Shown here: piece by piece, positions 17,594-25,734 of the stretch
Layout of the letters: each line of letters starts with the position of its first letter
Numbering within the stretch: position 1 is the stretch's first letter
Assembly (NCBI GenBank): GCA_963833195.1
Contig: CAWHXF010000028.1
Location: 372,001 to 436,000 of the forward strand
Length of the DNA: 64,000 nucleotides
Direction of reading: 5' to 3'
From: Granulosicoccus sp963833195
GTDB taxonomy: Bacteria > Pseudomonadota > Gammaproteobacteria > Granulosicoccales > Granulosicoccaceae
The notes under the pieces: model-generated
Databases searched by the model: none
What the model saw: the letters and a program-made list of their open reading frames with translations, nothing else
What the model was told of the DNA's origin: nothing
Program-made: the position numbers and the translations under genes

Positions 17594-19828
17594 CTACGCC
17601 GCGGCGCCCGTGGCCGCGTCGAGCGAGGCGGATAGTGCAGCCACGTTGGCCGTGCCGCCGGCGGCCGCGCCTTCGCCCAGCCGCCGGGCGGATTCGCGCA
17701 GCGCGGCGCGCACGCGCCCCTCGCGCTCCACCACGAGATCGAACGCGCGCACCACGCGCTCGCGCCTGAGCTCCAGCGCCGCGAGCTTCTCGGGCGTGGC
17801 GAGTCCGAGCTCGTGGCGTATGGCCTGGCGCCGCAGGGCGCTGCGGCGGTAGCGCAGGAAGGTCTCCACGTCGCGGAGCGCACCGTTCTCGGCACCCTTC
17901 GCGTACAGCGTCGTCCAGCCGAGGCACGGCAGGCGGCCGTCGGCCATGGCGCCCGGCAGCACGGCATCGTCCAGCATGTCGTCCAGCACGCGATCGACGA
18001 ACCACTCCTCGGAGGCGTTGCGGTCGTGGAACAGCGACACGAGCGTGGTGCGCTGCAGCTCGTCGAGCCCGTACTCGCGCGCGAGTATCGCGAGGTTCTG
18101 CACCGCGTACAGGTCCTGCCAGGCGAGCACGGTCTCCACCAGCGCCAGCCCCGCGCGCAGGCGCACGGCGTTGACGTGGTGCGGGCGCGCGGCGTAGCGC
18201 GGGTCGTCGCGGCTCTCGCGCAGCTCGATGACGAGCCGCTCGAGCAGCGGCTGCACGATCTCGCCGCGCACGCGCTCGGCCCAGTAGATGCGCGCGCCGC
18301 TGCAGCGCCAGTGCCCCACCATGAGCTCGGGATCGCGGATGCCCTCCTCGAAGGAGGCCACGGTATCCAGCAGCTTGATGACGATGCCGGCGAGCGTGTA
18401 CGGCACGTGCTCCTCGGTGGGTTCGGGCGCCATGTGCGTGAAGCGGCCGACATCGAACTGCACCTGCGGGGTGAGCAGGTGCGGCTGCGCGAGCGTGAGC
18501 CGCGCCTTCGAGGCGCCCGCCGTGGACACCGTCGAGTCGGTGAGCTCGGACACCATCGCCGCCACCGGACCGCCGAAGCGGAACTGGATGCGCCGGAGCG
18601 AATGGCCGTAGCCCGTGACGCGCAGGGAGCCGTCCTCGACCACGTCGTGCAGCATGGCCACGGTGACGATCAGCGGCTGCAGCGCGCGGCCGAGCACGCG
18701 CTCGGAGAGCGCCGCGATGCGGAACGCGTGCGCGCTCATCGTGGACAGCGATTTCCTGCGTCCCTTGTCCAGCGAGCGCATCATCTCGAGGCTCGCCAGG
18801 TGCACGGTCTCGATGGAGTTCGGCGCCTCGGAGGCGACGAAGTACTCCATGACCGGCAGGTTCATGTGAACCTCGTGCGTGGCCTTGCCGCGCGGACCGG
18901 ACAGCGCGTCGCGCCGATCGGGATCGGCCAGCGCGTCCTCGACGGCGCGCAGCAGCGTGTGGCGCAAGGGGTCGCGCAGCGCGCGGTGGTCCACGCCCGG
19001 CAGCGCGAAGGCGGCGAGCGTGCGCCGGTAGTCGCGCTCGAGCCACGGGCGCTCCGGGAAGTCGGCCGCACAGTCTAGGCCCGCCTGCGCGAGCTCGCGC
19101 CGGTTGCCCGCTTCGGTGAAGCTCGCCACCCGGTCCCCGGCCGCGCGCGCGGACAACCGCAGCCGGCTGGCCTGCACTGCCGCCACGGCCGTGGCGAAGG
19201 CGGCGTCCTCGATCGCGGGCACGGGCTCGCCGTCGTCCACGGCCACGTCGAACGCGGCCAGCAGGTCGTGCAGCGCGCGGGTGTGCGTGGCCACCGCATC
19301 GCCGAACCAGGTGCGCAGGTACGCCTCGTCGACGATCTCGTGGTCGCCCGCCACCACGCCGCTGAAGCGGTTCGCGCGACCGAGCGCGTCCTGCAGCATG
19401 GTGGCCACGATGAGATCGTGAGTCACCGCCGGCACCCCGCGCCCGTGCGCTCCGTACAGGCGCACGCCGAGCAGCACGTTCGCCGCGAGCACGGCGCGGT
19501 GGATCAGCGGCTCGAGCTTGGGCAGGCGATTGGAGTTGATGGTGCGGCCGGCGCCCAGCGACGCGAGGTCGAGCTCGGCCGGATCGATCGTCTCGGGATC
19601 GATGTCGGGGTCGGGGTAGAACTCGGCGGCGAGCAGGTCGCGCCCGCGCAACGTGCGGAAGAACGCCGGCGGCAGCTCGGCGATCGGTACCTGGCGCTCC
19701 ACCTCGGAGGCGATCCAGCGGCGGCTCACGGTGCCCACGATGACCCGGTCCGCGTCGCAGGTACCGGCCAGCACGCCGTAAGCTCTCACGAGCTTGACGA
19801 GGTCGGTCAGGGGGTACGCACGGGCCAC
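17594..19828 (-). CDS. Large uncharacterised protein with a SpoT-like HD hydrolase domain
   Basis: A 744-residue cytoplasmic protein with GTG start. The middle shows the metal-binding pattern of RelA/SpoT-type HD hydrolases: His367 (MSAHAFRIAAL), His394-Asp395 in AMLHDVVEDG, an FGGPVAAMVSELTDS helix, and Asp488 in GIVIKLLDTVASFEE, matching the KLADRLHN position of Rel enzymes. No synthetase, TGS or ACT domain is visible. The N-terminal ~340 residues and C-terminal ~230 residues match no family I recognise. A nucleotide or alarmone hydrolase role is an inference from the HD pattern. An inverted repeat 13 bases upstream of the start may be its operator. Confidence 0.75.
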   Translation of the reverse strand: MARAYPLTDLVKLVRAYGVLAGTCDADRVIVGTVSRRWIASEVERQVPIAELPPAFFRTLRGRDLLAAEFYPDPDIDPETIDPAELDLASLGAGRTINSNRLPKLEPLIHRAVLAANVLLGVRLYGAHGRGVPAVTHDLIVATMLQDALGRANRFSGVVAGDHEIVDEAYLRTWFGDAVATHTRALHDLLAAFDVAVDDGEPVPAIEDAAFATAVAAVQASRLRLSARAAGDRVASFTEAGNRRELAQAGLDCAADFPERPWLERDYRRTLAAFALPGVDHRALRDPLRHTLLRAVEDALADPDRRDALSGPRGKATHEVHMNLPVMEYFVASEAPNSIETVHLASLEMMRSLDKGRRKSLSTMSAHAFRIAALSERVLGRALQPLIVTVAMLHDVVEDGSLRVTGYGHSLRRIQFRFGGPVAAMVSELTDSTVSTAGASKARLTLAQPHLLTPQVQFDVGRFTHMAPEPTEEHVPYTLAGIVIKLLDTVASFEEGIRDPELMVGHWRCSGARIYWAERVRGEIVQPLLERLVIELRESRDDPRYAARPHHVNAVRLRAGLALVETVLAWQDLYAVQNLAILAREYGLDELQRTTLVSLFHDRNASEEWFVDRVLDDMLDDAVLPGAMADGRLPCLGWTTLYAKGAENGALRDVETFLRYRRSALRRQAIRHELGLATPEKLAALELRRERVVRAFDLVVEREGRVRAALRESARRLGEGAAAGGTANVAALSASLDAATGAAA

Positions 19829-19841
19829 TTCGGACGATCCT

Positions 19842-19865
19842 CACTACACGGTGCGGAATGTAGTG
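19842..19865 (-). promoter_or_regulatory. Operator-like inverted repeat before the HD-domain gene
   Basis: CACTACA (19842-19848) and TGTAGTG (19859-19865) form a perfect 7-bp dyad with a 10-bp spacer, centred about 25 bases upstream of the GTG start at 19828. It lies in an AT-richer stretch (19829-19922), which fits a promoter region, and has no T-run, so a terminator is unlikely. The binding protein is unknown. Confidence 0.45.
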
Positions 19866-19922
19866 GTTGGCGGCACGAATACGCCACCCGGGACCGGCAT
19901 ATGCAAACCTGTAATGTATGAC

Positions 19923-20336
19923 TCAGGCGCCATCGCCCTCGCAGCGCACCTCGAAGGCCTGCGCGTCGAACGAGAGATGACCGGCGAGCGCGGCCAGGTC
20001 GGCCGGCGGGTCGGCGTAGCTCCAGGCGCCGTCCTCGATGCGCGCATCGCCCGCGAGCACGTGAAAGTAACTCGCCTCGCCCTTCCAGCGACAGGCGTAG
20101 GTACGTCCGGACGGCACGAGCTCCAGTCCGCGCGCGGCCTCGGCCGGCAGGTACCAGGCCACGGGGCGCTCGCCCTCGTGCAGGGCGAGCGCGCGATCGC
20201 TGCTCAGCAGCGCGGTGCCGCCGAACGACACCGTGACGCGACCGGGCGCGGGCTCGGTGCGCACGAACCGGTCGGGGGCCACCACACGGTAGCCGGGCTT
20301 CGATACGGGCACGGGTTCGCCTTCGGGTTCGCGCAC
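19923..20336 (-). CDS. DUF427 domain protein
   Basis: A 137-residue protein of the DUF427 family. It shows the conserved RTYACRWKGEASYFHV segment (about residues 78-93), then WSYADPPADLAALAGHLSFD, the usual end of the domain. The start is a GTG at 20336, 16 bases after the lexA stop; a later in-frame start is possible because the first dozen residues look non-conserved. The molecular function of the family is not established. Being downstream of lexA it may be expressed with the SOS regulator. Confidence 0.88.
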   Translation of the reverse strand: MREPEGEPVPVSKPGYRVVAPDRFVRTEPAPGRVTVSFGGTALLSSDRALALHEGERPVAWYLPAEAARGLELVPSGRTYACRWKGEASYFHVLAGDARIEDGAWSYADPPADLAALAGHLSFDAQAFEVRCEGDGA

Positions 20337-20352
20337 GGGCCGGCGCGCCGGG

Positions 20353-21178
20353 TCAATATTGCCGCAGTTGCCCGACGAGCACGCCCTGGAAGCGCACGCG
20401 GCCGGCGGCGTAGCGCATCCTTTCCATGGCGGCGTTCTCGGGCACGAGCTCCACCATGCCGTCCACCACGCCGCCCAGACGCTTCAGCGTCGCCTCGTGC
20501 CCGTCGATGAGCGCGACGACGATGTCGCCGACGTTCGCCACGTCCTGCTTGCGCACGATCACCGTGTCCCCGTCGAGAATGCCCGCATCGATCATCGAGT
20601 CGCCCGACACGCGCAGCGCGAAGCGCTCCGGACCCGCGAACAGCGCGGCCAGGTCCAGATGGTCCTGATCCTCGATGGCCTCGATGGGCAGGCCCGCGGC
20701 GATGCGTCCGAGCAGCGGCACGGACGTGGAGCCCGCGACGCGTCGACTCCCGGGCCGATTCCCGGGCCGATTCCCGGGCCGAGGACCCGTCCGCGTCGCG
20801 TGCCCCGTCCTGCCGGCGCCGCTCGTGCCCGATGCGCGCGAGCGGCACGATGGCGCGCGGTCCCTCGGCGGTGCGTCCGCCTTCGCGGCCCCCGTCCCGG
20901 GACGGGTCCCGACCGAAATCCAGGTGATGGACGTTGGAGCGACGCTCGGGCATGGCCAGCCCGATGATGCGCAGCCCCCGCCAGCCGTTGCCCTGGCGCT
21001 CCAGCCGGCCCTTGGCGATCAGGGACTGCACGTAGCGGTGCACCGTGCCGCGGGACTTGAGCCGCAGGTCGCCGGCGAGCTCCGCGATGGTGGGTGCGAC
21101 GCCTTCGGCCCGTACGTGACGCTCGATGGCGGCGAGCACGCGCGCCTCGAGGTGCGTCAGCGGAGGGGTCTCGCTCAT
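20353..21178 (-). pseudogene. lexA: LexA repressor, interrupted by a +1 frameshift in the linker
   Basis: SOS repressor and self-cleaving protease. The N-terminal winged helix (MSETPPLTHLEARVL, then PTIAELAGDLRLKSRGTVHR) is read from the ATG at 21178. The S24 peptidase domain (VPLLGRIAAGLP and onward, below about 20721) is in another frame. The cleavage site Ala-Gly in RIAAGLP, the Ser in VSGDSM and the Lys in HEATLKRL (38 residues later) are intact. Removing one base from 826 gives exactly 275 codons, longer than the usual ~200 because of an extended linker. The break lies between about 20950 and 20730, near a 12-bp tandem repeat. It could be a true lesion, a programmed shift or a sequencing error. 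Confidence 0.85.
20748..20783 (-). repeat. 12-bp tandem repeat in the lexA linker
   Basis: Three copies of TCCCGGGCCGAT (the last ends in G) run head to tail at 20748-20759, 20760-20771 and 20772-20783. The unit is four codons, so gain or loss of units alone would not shift the frame. Read in the frame of the peptidase domain it encodes RPGN-RPGN-RPGS; in the frame of the DNA-binding domain it encodes Glu-Ser-Ala-Arg repeats. Confidence 0.85.
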
Positions 21179-21183
21179 CGAAC

Positions 21184-21201
21184 GTTCTCCGAATGTTCTC
21201 C
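21184..21201 (-). promoter_or_regulatory. Candidate LexA box (GTTC-N7-GTTC) at lexA
   Basis: The direct repeat GTTCTCC-N4-GTTCTCC covers 21184-21201 and includes GTTC-N7-GTTC, the form of SOS box known from alphaproteobacterial LexA. It ends 6 bases before the lexA ATG, where a repressor would block transcription or translation. The bottom strand reads GGAGAAC twice, so one copy doubles as the ribosome-binding site, which is the alternative explanation. Confidence 0.4.
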
Positions 21202-21258
21202 ATCGAGGATAGGCGACCGGCGCGCCGAGCGCAACGCCCGCGCCGGGCTCCCCGCGCC

Positions 21259-22056
21259 ATGAGCGACGACGCGAACGATGCGTCGAACGGCCCCGTCGGC
21301 GGTACGGCCCGGGCGCCCGGGCCGGCCGGACTGGCACCGACCTGGCTGGCGCCCGCGCTCGAGACCGTGGCGGACGATTTCGCGCGGCCCGTGGAGCTGC
21401 GCGGCGACGATGCGTCGCAGTGGCGGGCGACGCGCCTGGACGGGCTCGAGGCGCGCACGTTCGAATGCATGGCGCGCCGCTCGACGAACGGCACCGGATC
21501 GGGCGATGCCGCGCTTCGCTTCAGCGGTCAGCTGCGCACCGCCGACGGCACGAGCGTGACGCTCGACGCGCCAGCGGGTGCGGAGCTTCTGCTGCAGCGC
21601 GGCGAGCTCGGCCTCGACGGCACGCCCTGCCCGGACGGCGCCTACCTGCGGCTGCCCGCCGATGCGCACCGGCGCCTGCGGCTCGGCCCGTCCACGCTCG
21701 TGCACCTGTCCATCGGGCAGATCGAACCGACGGATCTCGAGGAGCGCATCGTGGACCCCACCGACGCGGAGCTATGGCTCGACGGTCCGGTCGCGGGCGT
21801 GAGCGTGCTGCCGCTGCACGGCCACCGCACGGGCAACGTCATGCTGGTGCGCTGGGACTTCCCGGCGGCGTTCCGTCCGAAGCTCGACCCGACGGGCGAG
21901 GAGCTCCTCGTGCTGCGCGGCACGCTGCACGACGCCGGCGGCGACTACCTGCCGAACGGTTGGGTACGCACCCCGGTGCCCGCGTGGCGCTCGTGGGGCG
22001 GCACCGCCGGCACGATCGTCTGCTACAAGAACGGTCACTTCGGCGAGCTGTCCTGA
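21259..22056 (+). CDS. ChrR-like cupin domain protein
   Basis: A 265-residue protein resembling the cupin part of ChrR-type anti-sigma factors. The recognisable segment is LVRWDFPAAFRPKLDPTGEE (about 195-214), followed by LLVLRGTLHDAGGDYLPNGW and WRSWGG. The usual zinc-binding N-terminal anti-sigma motif is not seen and no sigma-factor gene is adjacent. A first half (residues 30-120) may be a second, diverged cupin. It starts 80 bases from divergent lexA and ends 1 base before queG, so it may be cotranscribed with queG. Confidence 0.72.
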   Translation: MSDDANDASNGPVGGTARAPGPAGLAPTWLAPALETVADDFARPVELRGDDASQWRATRLDGLEARTFECMARRSTNGTGSGDAALRFSGQLRTADGTSVTLDAPAGAELLLQRGELGLDGTPCPDGAYLRLPADAHRRLRLGPSTLVHLSIGQIEPTDLEERIVDPTDAELWLDGPVAGVSVLPLHGHRTGNVMLVRWDFPAAFRPKLDPTGEELLVLRGTLHDAGGDYLPNGWVRTPVPAWRSWGGTAGTIVCYKNGHFGELS

Positions 22057-22057
22057 C

Positions 22058-23188
22058 GTGCGCACGAAACCGCTCGACGCGGCCGCGGCGGCGGCGCTGG
22101 CCGCCGACATCAAGGCCGACGGCAGTGATCTCGGGCTGTCGGCGGTGCGCATCTGCGACACCGACCTGTCCGTTCACGAGACGCACCTGCTGAACTGGCT
22201 CGACGACGGCTGCCACGGCGAGATGCAGTGGATGGCGCGCCACGGCACCAAGCGCAGCCGCCCGACCGAGCTCGTGCCCGGCACCTGCCGCATCGTGTCG
22301 GTGCGGCTCGACTACTTTCCGCCCGACGCGGCCGACGCGCACGCGGTGCTCGGCGACGGCGCGCTCGGCTACGTGTCGCGCTACGCGCTCGGGCGCGACT
22401 ACCACCGGGTGCTCAGGAACAAGCTGCAGAAGCTCGCGACGCGCACCGAGGCGCGCATCGGCCCGTTCGGCTACCGCGCGTTCGTCGACAGCGCCCCGGT
22501 GCTGGAGCGCGCCATCGCCGAGAAGGCCGGGCTCGGCTGGATCGGCAAGCACACCAACCTCATCGATGCGCGCGCGGGCAGCTGGTTCTTCCTCGGCGAG
22601 CTCTACACCGACCTGCCGCTGCCGGTCGACCCGCCGCTCGCGCAGGAGCACTGCGGACGCTGCACGGCCTGCATGGACGCCTGCCCGACCGGGGCCATCG
22701 TCTCGGCCTGGCGCGTCGACGCGCGGCGTTGCCTGTCCTACCACACGATAGAGCTCGATGGCCCCATCCCGCTCGAGTTCAGACGCGCCATGGGCAACCG
22801 CATCTACGGCTGCGACGACTGTCAGCTCGTGTGCCCGTTCGACAAGTTCCGCGCCGAGCCGTCCGAAGGCCACTTCCGACCGCGCCACGGCCTGGACGCC
22901 CCGTCGCTCGTGGAGCTCTTCAGCTGGAGTGCCGAGCGCTTCGAGGCTGCGCTGCAGGGCTCGCCCATCCGTCGCATCGGGCACGAGCGCTGGTCGAGGA
23001 ACATCGCGGTCGCGCTCGGCAACGCGCCCGCGAGCGAGTCGGTGCGCCGTGCGCTGGAAGCCCGGCGGGACGATCCGTCCGCGCTGGTGCGCGAGCACGT
23101 GACCTGGGCATTGGCCGAGCAGGCCGGCAGGCGCGTCGGCGCCGGCAGCTCCGGTTTCAGTGCTCCGGATCCGGGGCTTCGTCGGTGA
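22058..23188 (+). CDS. queG: Epoxyqueuosine reductase QueG
   Basis: Cobalamin-dependent iron-sulfur enzyme that reduces epoxyqueuosine to queuosine in tRNA; 376 residues with GTG start. Two ferredoxin-like clusters are visible: CGRCTACMDACPTGAI and CDDCQLVCPFDKF. The N-terminal segment GEMQWMARHGTKRSRPTELV and the central GWIGKHTNLI are family hallmarks, and a C-terminal HEAT-like stretch (RRIGHERWSRNIAVALGNA) is present. The 3' end overlaps the convergent TPP-enzyme gene by 32 bases. The cobT/cobS genes in the same window indicate that the cell can finish the cofactor. Confidence 0.96.
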   Translation: MRTKPLDAAAAAALAADIKADGSDLGLSAVRICDTDLSVHETHLLNWLDDGCHGEMQWMARHGTKRSRPTELVPGTCRIVSVRLDYFPPDAADAHAVLGDGALGYVSRYALGRDYHRVLRNKLQKLATRTEARIGPFGYRAFVDSAPVLERAIAEKAGLGWIGKHTNLIDARAGSWFFLGELYTDLPLPVDPPLAQEHCGRCTACMDACPTGAIVSAWRVDARRCLSYHTIELDGPIPLEFRRAMGNRIYGCDDCQLVCPFDKFRAEPSEGHFRPRHGLDAPSLVELFSWSAERFEAALQGSPIRRIGHERWSRNIAVALGNAPASESVRRALEARRDDPSALVREHVTWALAEQAGRRVGAGSSGFSAPDPGLRR

Positions 23189-24956
23189 CGACCCGACCGT
23201 TCCTCGCGGCCAGCCCCTGCGCCCGCACGCTCGCCAACGTGCGTTCCGGAGTGAGCGCTTCCATGGACGTGGCGAGCACCAGCAACCCGCCCGCCTTCGC
23301 CGCCGCCGCACGCTCGAAGGCGTCGGCGAAGTCGACCGTGCGCTCCACGCGCTCGGCGTGGAAGCCGTACTCGCGGGCGATGGCCGCGAAGTCCGGGTTG
23401 ACGAGCGCGGTGCCCGTGACGCGCTCGGGGTAGTGGCGCTCCTGGTGCATGCGGATGGTGCCGTAGCCCGCGTTGTCGAGCACCAGCACGACGGGCGCCG
23501 CCCCGGTCTGCATGGCCGTGCCGAGCTCCGCGAGGCTCATCTGCAGATCGCCGTCCCCCGCGAAGCAGACGATGCAGCGCTCGGGGTGGGCGAGCTTCGC
23601 GGCGATGGCCGCCGGCAGGCCGTAGCCCATGGCGCCCGACTGCGGCGCGAGCAGGCGCTGCCGCCGCCCGAACGAGAAGTGCCGGTTCGGCCAGATCGCG
23701 AAGTTGCCGGCGCCGTTGGTCAGGACGGCGTCGTCCGGCAGGCGCGCTCGCAGGTGTGCCATGACCCGAGCCATGTCCACCGGGCCCGGTTGCTCGGGGG
23801 CGTCCAGCGAGGCGACCATGCGCGCGCGGGCGTCCGCGCACCAGGAGGCCCGGGCGCCCTCGCCGCCCGCTTCGTCGCTTGTGTCGGCCGGTGCATCGAC
23901 CACGCCTCCGACCGGGCCTTCGATCGACGCCTCGACGAGGGCCGCCATGAACGCGTTCGGCCCCGCGTTCACGGCCAGGTCCGGGGCGTACGTGCGCCCG
24001 AGCTCGTCGGCCGAGGCGTGCGCGTGCACGAGGGTGCGGTCCCGCAGCACGGGCGGCGGGCCGGGCAAGGTCCAACCGTCCGTCGTCATCTCGCCGAAGC
24101 GCGCGTTGACGGCCACGATGACATCGCTTTCCCGCAGCAGGCGCCGCACGTGCGCCCCCATGCCGACGCCGGCGTCGCCGGCGTAGACCGCGCTGGTGTT
24201 GTCGATCAGATCGTGGCGCCGGAACGACACGACGACGGGCACGCCGGCGCGTTCGGCAAAGGTGCGAAGCGCCGCCTTGCCCGAGTCGTTCCAGCCCGCA
24301 CCGCCCGCCAGCAGCAGCGGTCGACGGGCCCGTCCGAGCGCCTCCAGCACGGCTCGCACCGTCGCCGCGTCCGGTGCCGCCTCGCGCAGGTCGATCGGCC
24401 CGGCGAGCGCCGGTACCGCGCTCGTCGCCGACAGCACGTCCTCGGGCAACGCCACCACCACCGGGCCGGGCCGCCCGGCCAGCGCGACGCTCCAGGCGCG
24501 CGAGCAGATCTCGGGGATGCGGTCCACGTGCTCGATCTCCACCGCCCACTTGGCGATGGGTGCGAAGGCGGCGCGGTAGTCGAGCTCCTGGAACGCTTCG
24601 CGACCGCGTACCGTCGTGGCGACCTGCCCGACGAACAGGATCATCGGCGAGCTGTCCTGCCGCGCGGTGTGCACGCCGATGGCGGCGTTGGTCGCACCGG
24701 GGCCGCGCGTGACGAGACAGATGCCCGGCGCGCCCGTCAGCTTGCCTGTCGCCGCGGCCATGAAGGCGGCGCCGCCCTCGTGCCTGCAGTTCACGAAGTC
24801 GAGCGTGCCGCGGGTGTCGTGCAGGGCGTCCAGCACGGGCAGGTAGCTCTCGCCCGGCACGCCGAACGCCCGCACGGCGCCGAGCGACAGCAGGCATTCG
24901 ACCAGCAGCCGGCCGCCGTTCCGTACCGGCGTGCGGGAGTCGTCGGAACGGCTCAG
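23157..24956 (-). CDS. Thiamine-pyrophosphate enzyme (acetolactate synthase large-subunit-like), apparent CTG start
   Basis: TPP-dependent enzyme of about 599 residues. The catalytic Glu is in NCRHEGGAAFMAAATGK, and the TPP/Mg motif is GDGDLQMSLAELG, ending in DNAGYGTIRMHQ. It resembles catabolic acetolactate-synthase-like decarboxylases of unclear substrate. The conserved N-terminus (GGRLLVECLLSLGAVRAFG) begins only about 15 codons after the upstream stop and no ATG, GTG or TTG precedes it outside the marR gene. The CTG at 24956 overlaps the marR TGA as CTGA and has AAGGAG 7 bases before it. It is thus translationally coupled to marR; the partner substrate is unknown. Confidence 0.88.
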   Translation of the reverse strand: MSRSDDSRTPVRNGGRLLVECLLSLGAVRAFGVPGESYLPVLDALHDTRGTLDFVNCRHEGGAAFMAAATGKLTGAPGICLVTRGPGATNAAIGVHTARQDSSPMILFVGQVATTVRGREAFQELDYRAAFAPIAKWAVEIEHVDRIPEICSRAWSVALAGRPGPVVVALPEDVLSATSAVPALAGPIDLREAAPDAATVRAVLEALGRARRPLLLAGGAGWNDSGKAALRTFAERAGVPVVVSFRRHDLIDNTSAVYAGDAGVGMGAHVRRLLRESDVIVAVNARFGEMTTDGWTLPGPPPVLRDRTLVHAHASADELGRTYAPDLAVNAGPNAFMAALVEASIEGPVGGVVDAPADTSDEAGGEGARASWCADARARMVASLDAPEQPGPVDMARVMAHLRARLPDDAVLTNGAGNFAIWPNRHFSFGRRQRLLAPQSGAMGYGLPAAIAAKLAHPERCIVCFAGDGDLQMSLAELGTAMQTGAAPVVLVLDNAGYGTIRMHQERHYPERVTGTALVNPDFAAIAREYGFHAERVERTVDFADAFERAAAAKAGGLLVLATSMEALTPERTLASVRAQGLAARNGRVVTDEAPDPEH

Positions 24957-25483
24957 GAGCGCGCTCCTTCGAGCACGCCCTTGGCGGCCCGCTCGATCAG
25001 CCGCAGGGAGCGCGTGAGCGATCCGAGCTCCGTCTCGTTCAATATCGAGGTGACGCGTGCCTCGTGCGCCTCGACGGCGCGTACCGCGCGTGCGCAGAGC
25101 CGCACCCCGGCAGCGGTGGGATGGGTGGCGCGTATGGGTCGGCCGCCCTGCGACACGACGCTGCTGACCAGACCCCGACGTTCGAGCTCCGCCAGTATCG
25201 CGACGAGCTTGCCCCGGTCGATGCGCATGACCTCGGCGAGCTTCGACCGGCGGGCGCCGGGGTTGTCGACGACGAGCACCAGCACGCTGAACGTGCGCGC
25301 GTGCAGGTCGAACGCGGCGAGCGTGCGGCAAAGGTCCGCGTACACGGCATCGAAGGCGGCCTTCATGCCGTAGCCCGTGAAGCGGCGCAACCCGGCTTCG
25401 CTGAGCGGCGGGTCATCGGGCACGGGCGGGATCCCGACCGCGCCGGCCGGGCGGCTCGCGCGCACCGTGCGTCTCGTGATCAC
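24953..25483 (-). CDS. MarR-family transcriptional regulator
   Basis: Regulator of 176 residues with GTG start at 25483. The winged helix is visible: SKLAEVMRIDRGKLVAILAELERRGLV (about 79-105), followed by the wing SQGGRPIRATHPTAAG. It overlaps the TPP-enzyme gene by the CTGA stop/start, so the two form an operon, and it diverges from the AlkB-like gene. A perfect 5-bp dyad in the shared 251-base upstream gap is a candidate operator. The ligand is unknown. Confidence 0.88.
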   Translation of the reverse strand: MITRRTVRASRPAGAVGIPPVPDDPPLSEAGLRRFTGYGMKAAFDAVYADLCRTLAAFDLHARTFSVLVLVVDNPGARRSKLAEVMRIDRGKLVAILAELERRGLVSSVVSQGGRPIRATHPTAAGVRLCARAVRAVEAHEARVTSILNETELGSLTRSLRLIERAAKGVLEGARS

Positions 25484-25616
25484 GCCGTCGACCTCGCCGA
25501 CGACGTCGACAACGCCGTCATGTTGACGCGGAACGAGTCGATGAGCGTGTCGGTCATGGCGCGCATCCTAAGGCCGGCGGCCCCGAGCGCGCACGCCGGT
25601 GCCTGCGGAGTTCACG

Positions 25617-25627
25617 TTGTCTGACAA
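25617..25627. promoter_or_regulatory. Dyad TTGTC-T-GACAA between marR and alkB-like gene
   Basis: A perfect inverted repeat of 5-bp arms with a 1-base centre, in the divergent region 25484-25734. MarR-type regulators often bind short dyads of this size, so it is a candidate site for the neighbouring MarR protein. Nothing else clear was seen in this gap. Confidence 0.35.
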
Positions 25628-25734
25628 GTGGCAGGTACGACCCCGTGCCGTCGATCCCCATGCCCCTTGCAACGAGCGCTCGCCGACTATGATGCCGGGA
25701 CACCTACCCGCCGACCACCGTCAAGGGGCAGCCC

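Noticed and set aside
20748..20783. Tandem 12-bp repeat considered as CRISPR-like
   Set aside because: Head-to-tail units without spacers inside a coding linker; not a CRISPR array.
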